A stretch of 29,525 nucleotides of DNA from Rickettsiales bacterium (lineage in GTDB: Bacteria > Pseudomonadota > Alphaproteobacteria > Rickettsiales > Anaplasmataceae). Of this stretch, positions 26,410 to 29,525 are shown one piece after another. How positions within the stretch are numbered: the first letter of the stretch is position 1; each line of letters opens with the position of its first letter. Both the position numbers and the translations under genes were made by a program. The stretch is from assembly GCA_031284675.1 (NCBI GenBank), contig JAITXQ010000067.1, positions 1-29,525 on the forward strand. The letters run 5' to 3'. Below the pieces are notes generated by a model that ran no database searches, was not told the origin of the DNA, and saw only the letters and a program-made list of their open reading frames with translations.

Positions 26410-27234
26410 TTACCCTTTCAACTGTTTTATATATTTATTACTAGATTTATTCTTCTTTCTAGTTTTCTTTCCTTTTGTCGCAACACCCCAAGGAGTGACA
26501 GGATGACGTCCACCAGAAGTCTTTCCTTCTCCCCCTCCATGAGGATGGTCAACCGGATTCATCGCAACTCCACGAACAGTAGGCCTAACTCCCAACCACC
26601 TACTTCTTCCTGCCTTACCCAATTTTCTATTTTTATGATCAGGATTAGACACTACACCAATAATAGCCTTGCAAGAAGATAAAATCAACCTAACTTGACC
26701 AGACCTGAGTCGCAATAAAACATACTGGCCATCACGACCAACGATTTGCGCATAACAACCAGCAGCTCTAGCAATTACAGCACCATTACCTGGCTTTAGC
26801 TCAACATTATGAACAAAAGAACCAACAGGTATATACTTCAATAGCAAACAATTACCTGGCAGAATATCAGCATCATTTCCAGCCATAACAACGTCTCCAG
26901 GCTTTATACCTTGAGGAGCTAATATATAAGATTTAGCATCATCATCCTTATATGATATTAACGCTAAAAACCCACTTCTATTTGGATCATATTCTACTTT
27001 TTCAACCACAGCTTGATCATTTCTATTACGCTTAAAATCTATAATTCTGTACGTCTTTTTATGACCACCACCCTTATGACGAGTTGTAATCCTACCGTAA
27101 TTATTTCTTCCACCACTGGACTTTTTACCATATGTAAGAGACTTTTCTGGCTTATCTTTTGATAAACCAACTTTACTTACTAATACAGTTCCACGAGAAG
27201 ATGGAGTAACAGGATTGAGAAATTTTATACCCAT
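26410..27234 (-). CDS. rplB: 50S ribosomal protein L2
   Basis: L2 is essential for subunit association and peptidyl-transferase activity. The 274-residue protein starts [19 protein letters not shown], has [19 protein letters not shown], and near the C-terminus carries [19 protein letters not shown] with the conserved HPHGGG loop whose histidine reaches the catalytic centre. The start is the ATG at 27234 by comparison with family starts (M-A-[LI]-K); an in-frame GTG at 27243 would add three residues. It begins 1 bp after the rplW stop codon, with little Shine-Dalgarno sequence, so it may depend on coupling. Confidence 0.97.
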   Translation of the reverse strand: MGIKFLNPVTPSSRGTVLVSKVGLSKDKPEKSLTYGKKSSGGRNNYGRITTRHKGGGHKKTYRIIDFKRNRNDQAVVEKVEYDPNRSGFLALISYKDDDAKSYILAPQGIKPGDVVMAGNDADILPGNCLLLKYIPVGSFVHNVELKPGNGAVIARAAGCYAQIVGRDGQYVLLRLRSGQVRLILSSCKAIIGVVSNPDHKNRKLGKAGRSRWLGVRPTVRGVAMNPVDHPHGGGEGKTSGGRHPVTPWGVATKGKKTRKKNKSSNKYIKQLKG

Positions 27235-27235
27235 A

Positions 27236-27523
27236 TTAAACACTCATTATATCTAATTTTTGACCATCCATTAAAGAAAAATAAACTTTCTTTTTTTGTT
27301 TTTCACAACCAACCACACCCTTAAAACGCCTATATTTAGGTTTAATTCTAACAACATTTATAGAAGAAACTTTAACATCAAATAAAGACTCTATTGCCGA
27401 CTTTATTTGACGCTTATTTACATTTACAAAAACATACAAAGAATATTTATTAAATTTCTCCCTAGAAAAAGAGGCCTTTTCTGTAATTATAGGAGATTTT
27501 ATTATATTATTATATTTAATCAT
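27236..27523 (-). CDS. rplW: 50S ribosomal protein L23
   Basis: L23 lies at the tunnel exit and is the main docking point for trigger factor and the signal recognition particle. The 95-residue protein shows [40 protein letters not shown], and then [20 protein letters not shown]. These are the usual I-x-x-P-x-x-T-E-K and N-K-x-x-I-K-x-A-[IV]-E blocks. Its ATG overlaps the rplD stop codon by 4 bp, with AAGGTAG upstream. Confidence 0.96.
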   Translation of the reverse strand: MIKYNNIIKSPIITEKASFSREKFNKYSLYVFVNVNKRQIKSAIESLFDVKVSSINVVRIKPKYRRFKGVVGCEKQKKKVYFSLMDGQKLDIMSV

Positions 27524-28134
27524 AACAATCTACCTTCAAGATGCTTTAAAGTATCACTTGTCAACATTACGCATTCATGATTTAGTATATCAAAAACATT
27601 TAACCCAATAGGTTTGATTAAGTCTACATAGTGCAAATTTCTAGCAGCATGTAACAAATCATCTCCATAATCACCAACTATCAAAAAGGAAGAAAATTTA
27701 AAATTTTCAATATATTTACACATTTCGGATGTTTTCTTCACATCAATATTTAAATTATCAAGAACGATTACTTGATTATTTAAATATTTTAGAGATAAAG
27801 CAATTTTTAAACCAAGTTTGCGTACCTTCTTATTAAGAGAATAAGCATGATTCCTCACAACAGGGCCGAAAATAATCCCACCACCTCTAAATTGAGGAGA
27901 TCGTAAACTCCCTTGTCTTGCCCTACCGGTGCGCTTTTGACCATAAGGTTTAGCTGTTGTACCAGAGACATCACTAATACCTTTTGTTTTATGAGTACCA
28001 GCCCTTCTCTTTGCTAATTGCCATTTAACTACATCATGCAAAATACTCAATTTTTGCTTAACAGAAAATATCAAAGGATTAAGCTCAACAGTGCCTACAT
28101 CATTATTAGATAGATTAACTAATTTACATTCCAT
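27520..28134 (-). CDS. rplD: 50S ribosomal protein L4
   Basis: L4 lines the exit tunnel and in enterobacteria represses its own operon. The 204-residue protein has the basic loop RRAGTHKTKGISDVSGTTAK followed by KPYGQKRTGRARQGSLRSPQ and RGGGIIFGP, diagnostic of L4. The C-terminal part (LVGDYGD-like, NVFDILNHE) is the usual Rossmann-like end. It begins 2 bp after the rplC stop codon and overlaps rplW by 4 bp. Whether it autoregulates here cannot be seen, since the start of the operon is outside the window. Confidence 0.96.
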   Translation of the reverse strand: MECKLVNLSNNDVGTVELNPLIFSVKQKLSILHDVVKWQLAKRRAGTHKTKGISDVSGTTAKPYGQKRTGRARQGSLRSPQFRGGGIIFGPVVRNHAYSLNKKVRKLGLKIALSLKYLNNQVIVLDNLNIDVKKTSEMCKYIENFKFSSFLIVGDYGDDLLHAARNLHYVDLIKPIGLNVFDILNHECVMLTSDTLKHLEGRLL

Positions 28135-28136
28135 AA

Positions 28137-28862
28137 CTAACTTACCAAACTACTAGCATTATCATCATTTGCATCTAACAGCGGACCTGCCAGGAAAGGA
28201 GCATCTTTATGTAAAGATTTTTTAACTGCATCTCTCACAAAAACATAGGAATTTTTAAATCCAGGAACATTATTACCCTTCACAGCAATTACACCATTTT
28301 CATGATCAATAGATAATATCTTCATATTCTGTGCAGTTACTCTGCTACTACCTAAATGACCAGCCATTTTCTTTCCTTTGAATACTTTACCAGGATCCTG
28401 ACATTGACCAGTCGAACCTTGCGATCTATGAGCAATAGAAACACCATGAGATGCCCTAAGCCCACTGAAATTATGTCGCTTCATCACACCAGCAAATCCC
28501 TTACCTATAGAATAACCTGTAATATCAAGATATTGACCAACCACAAAATGATTAACACCTACTTTTTTACCACATTCTATCCCTGACAGGTCACTTAATC
28601 TACTTTCATATAATTTACATTTATTATTTACACCCCTTTTCTTTAGATATTCTAACTGAGGTTTTGCAATATTCTTAAAATCTCCCGTACCTAAAATGAC
28701 TGAATTATAGCCACATTTATCTTGTTCTTTTACATCAATAATATAAGTTTCGCTGAGATGCAATAAAGTTACAGCCACGCGACCATTATCAGAGTATATA
28801 GCCGTATGACCAACATTCATCATCAATAAACCAATCCTTCTCAATGAATTAATTCTCTTCAT
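28137..28862 (-). CDS. rplC: 50S ribosomal protein L3
   Basis: L3 is an early assembly protein near the peptidyl-transferase centre. The 241-residue protein has the divergent opening RRIGLLMMNVGHTAIYSDNG, where most homologues read G-[LI]-x-G-x-K-x-G-M-T. It then shows KGFAGVMKRHNFSGLRASHG and GQCQDPGKVFKGKKMAGHLG, typical of L3. A C-terminal tail of about 15-20 residues (FLAGPLLDANDDNASSLVS) makes it longer than the usual 205-215. Its ATG shares a base with the rpsJ stop codon (TAATG), and AGAAGGA precedes it. Confidence 0.95.
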   Translation of the reverse strand: MKRINSLRRIGLLMMNVGHTAIYSDNGRVAVTLLHLSETYIIDVKEQDKCGYNSVILGTGDFKNIAKPQLEYLKKRGVNNKCKLYESRLSDLSGIECGKKVGVNHFVVGQYLDITGYSIGKGFAGVMKRHNFSGLRASHGVSIAHRSQGSTGQCQDPGKVFKGKKMAGHLGSSRVTAQNMKILSIDHENGVIAVKGNNVPGFKNSYVFVRDAVKKSLHKDAPFLAGPLLDANDDNASSLVS

Positions 28863-29242
28863 TATTCCTTCTCTCTTAACCTTGATTTCTTTAACTTTTT
28901 CTTAACCTTGACTTCTTTGAAGCTAGCATCCACCGCAGCAGGAAAAGAAGGATTTGTAATTATCTGTGTAAGCATCTGTATCATTGCAGGAGTAGGATCA
29001 TGCAAAACAATCAAACGCTTAGAAGTTCTTTTTTCAAACTGTTCACGAGATTTTTTATCAACGTGAGGAGATCTACCAACAATAAACTTAGAATCATCCC
29101 TAGGTAATGCAATTGGACCAGATAATTTTACATCAGAACGTCTTAGATCATCAACACATTTTCGAACACATGGCTCCAGCACACGACAATCATATGCTTT
29201 TAATGTTAACATACCCTGCGATGTTAATATATCCTGCTTCAT
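28862..29242 (-). CDS. rpsJ: 30S ribosomal protein S10, with long C-terminal tail
   Basis: S10 belongs to the small-subunit head and doubles as NusE in antitermination complexes. The core is clear: MLTLKAYDCRVLEPCVRKCV, SGPIALPRDDSKFIVGRSPH and VDKKSREQFEKRTSKRLIVL, with the invariant SPHVDK and the RT-x-KRL. The product from the ATG at 29242 is 126 residues, against about 102 in most bacteria. The excess is a lysine-rich C-terminal tail (KEVKVKKKLKKSRLREKE) and a few N-terminal residues. A GTG at 29260, overlapping the tuf stop codon, would add six more residues; neither start has a strong ribosome binding site, so the start is uncertain. Confidence 0.93.
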   Translation of the reverse strand: MKQDILTSQGMLTLKAYDCRVLEPCVRKCVDDLRRSDVKLSGPIALPRDDSKFIVGRSPHVDKKSREQFEKRTSKRLIVLHDPTPAMIQMLTQIITNPSFPAAVDASFKEVKVKKKLKKSRLREKE

Positions 29243-29256
29243 CTTAATTACCACAC

Positions 29257-29525
29257 TCACTCTAAAATTTCAGAAACAACACCAGAACCAACAGTTCTAC
29301 CGCCCTCTCTTATCGCAAAACGCAATCCCTTATCCATCGCTATCGGTACTTGCAATTCTACTTCTATACTTACATTATCGCCAGGCATTACCATCTCTTT
29401 TCCTTTCAGCAATTTTACACTCCCCGTTACATCCGTGGTCCTTAAATAAAACTGTGGCTGGTAATTCGCAAAAAATGGCGTATGTCTCCCTCCTTCTTCT
29501 TTCTTCAATATGTAGACTTCCGCCT
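29257..29525 (-). CDS. tuf: Elongation factor Tu, C-terminal part (continues off the right edge)
   Basis: The last 88 codons or so of EF-Tu, which delivers aminoacyl-tRNA to the ribosome, lie in the window; the GTPase domain is outside. The visible sequence is domain 3: [17 protein letters not shown], then [40 protein letters not shown] and [20 protein letters not shown]. The open frame runs unbroken to 29525. Placement directly before rpsJ is the standard str-S10 arrangement. Its TGA overlaps a possible GTG start of rpsJ. Confidence 0.97.
   Translation of the reverse strand, partial: AEVYILKKEEGGRHTPFFANYQPQFYLRTTDVTGSVKLLKGKEMVMPGDNVSIEVELQVPIAMDKGLRFAIREGGRTVGSGVVSEILE

Overview
The window looks like chromosomal DNA of an obligate intracellular alphaproteobacterium of the Rickettsiales, most probably Wolbachia (Anaplasmataceae). 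The reasons are strong A+T richness, mitochondria-like coxB-coxA-ctaB genes, an S10-spc-alpha ribosomal cluster without rpmD and rpmJ, F1 ATP synthase genes split away from the rest of their operon, a VirB2-like type IV secretion pilin, and an IS3-family element at the edge. The genus is inferred from remembered gene content; no search was run.

Layout. Positions 1-696 hold one end of an IS3-family insertion sequence (complete orfA, and the start of orfB read by a -1 frameshift). A minus-strand cluster follows: coxB, coxA, ctaB, a 35-codon CoxF-like membrane ORF that is easy to miss (4184-4291), rnhA, and a long AsmA/YhdP-like protein. A 521-bp spacer (7514-8034) contains a probable coxB promoter and a perfect 25-bp inverted repeat. 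Next come a HlyD-type secretion adaptor gene (minus strand) and a two-gene plus-strand island, fabG and a virB2-like pilin. Back on the minus strand lie an M48 metalloprotease with TPR-like repeats, then atpH-atpA-greA-ribB. Between atpH and rplQ is a yraN (UPF0102) gene that appears broken by two small indels, which leave an in-frame TAA.

From 15984 to the right edge is the large ribosomal protein cluster, all on the minus strand. In transcription order it reads tuf (3' part), rpsJ, rplC, rplD, rplW, rplB, rpsS, rplV, rpsC, rplP, rpmC, rpsQ, rplN, rplX, rplE, rpsN, rpsH, rplF, rplR, rpsE, rplO, secY, adk, rpsM, rpsK, rpoA, rplQ. Genes are packed with short spacers or 1-8 bp overlaps, and upstream stop codons often overlap the next ribosome binding site. 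Several genes use GTG starts, and a few have starts better placed downstream of the longest open frame.

Most of the window is conserved housekeeping DNA. The points most worth a second look are the decaying yraN, the small CoxF-like gene, the 25-bp inverted repeat upstream of coxB, and the solitary VirB2-like pilin. No convincing wholly new multi-gene system was found.
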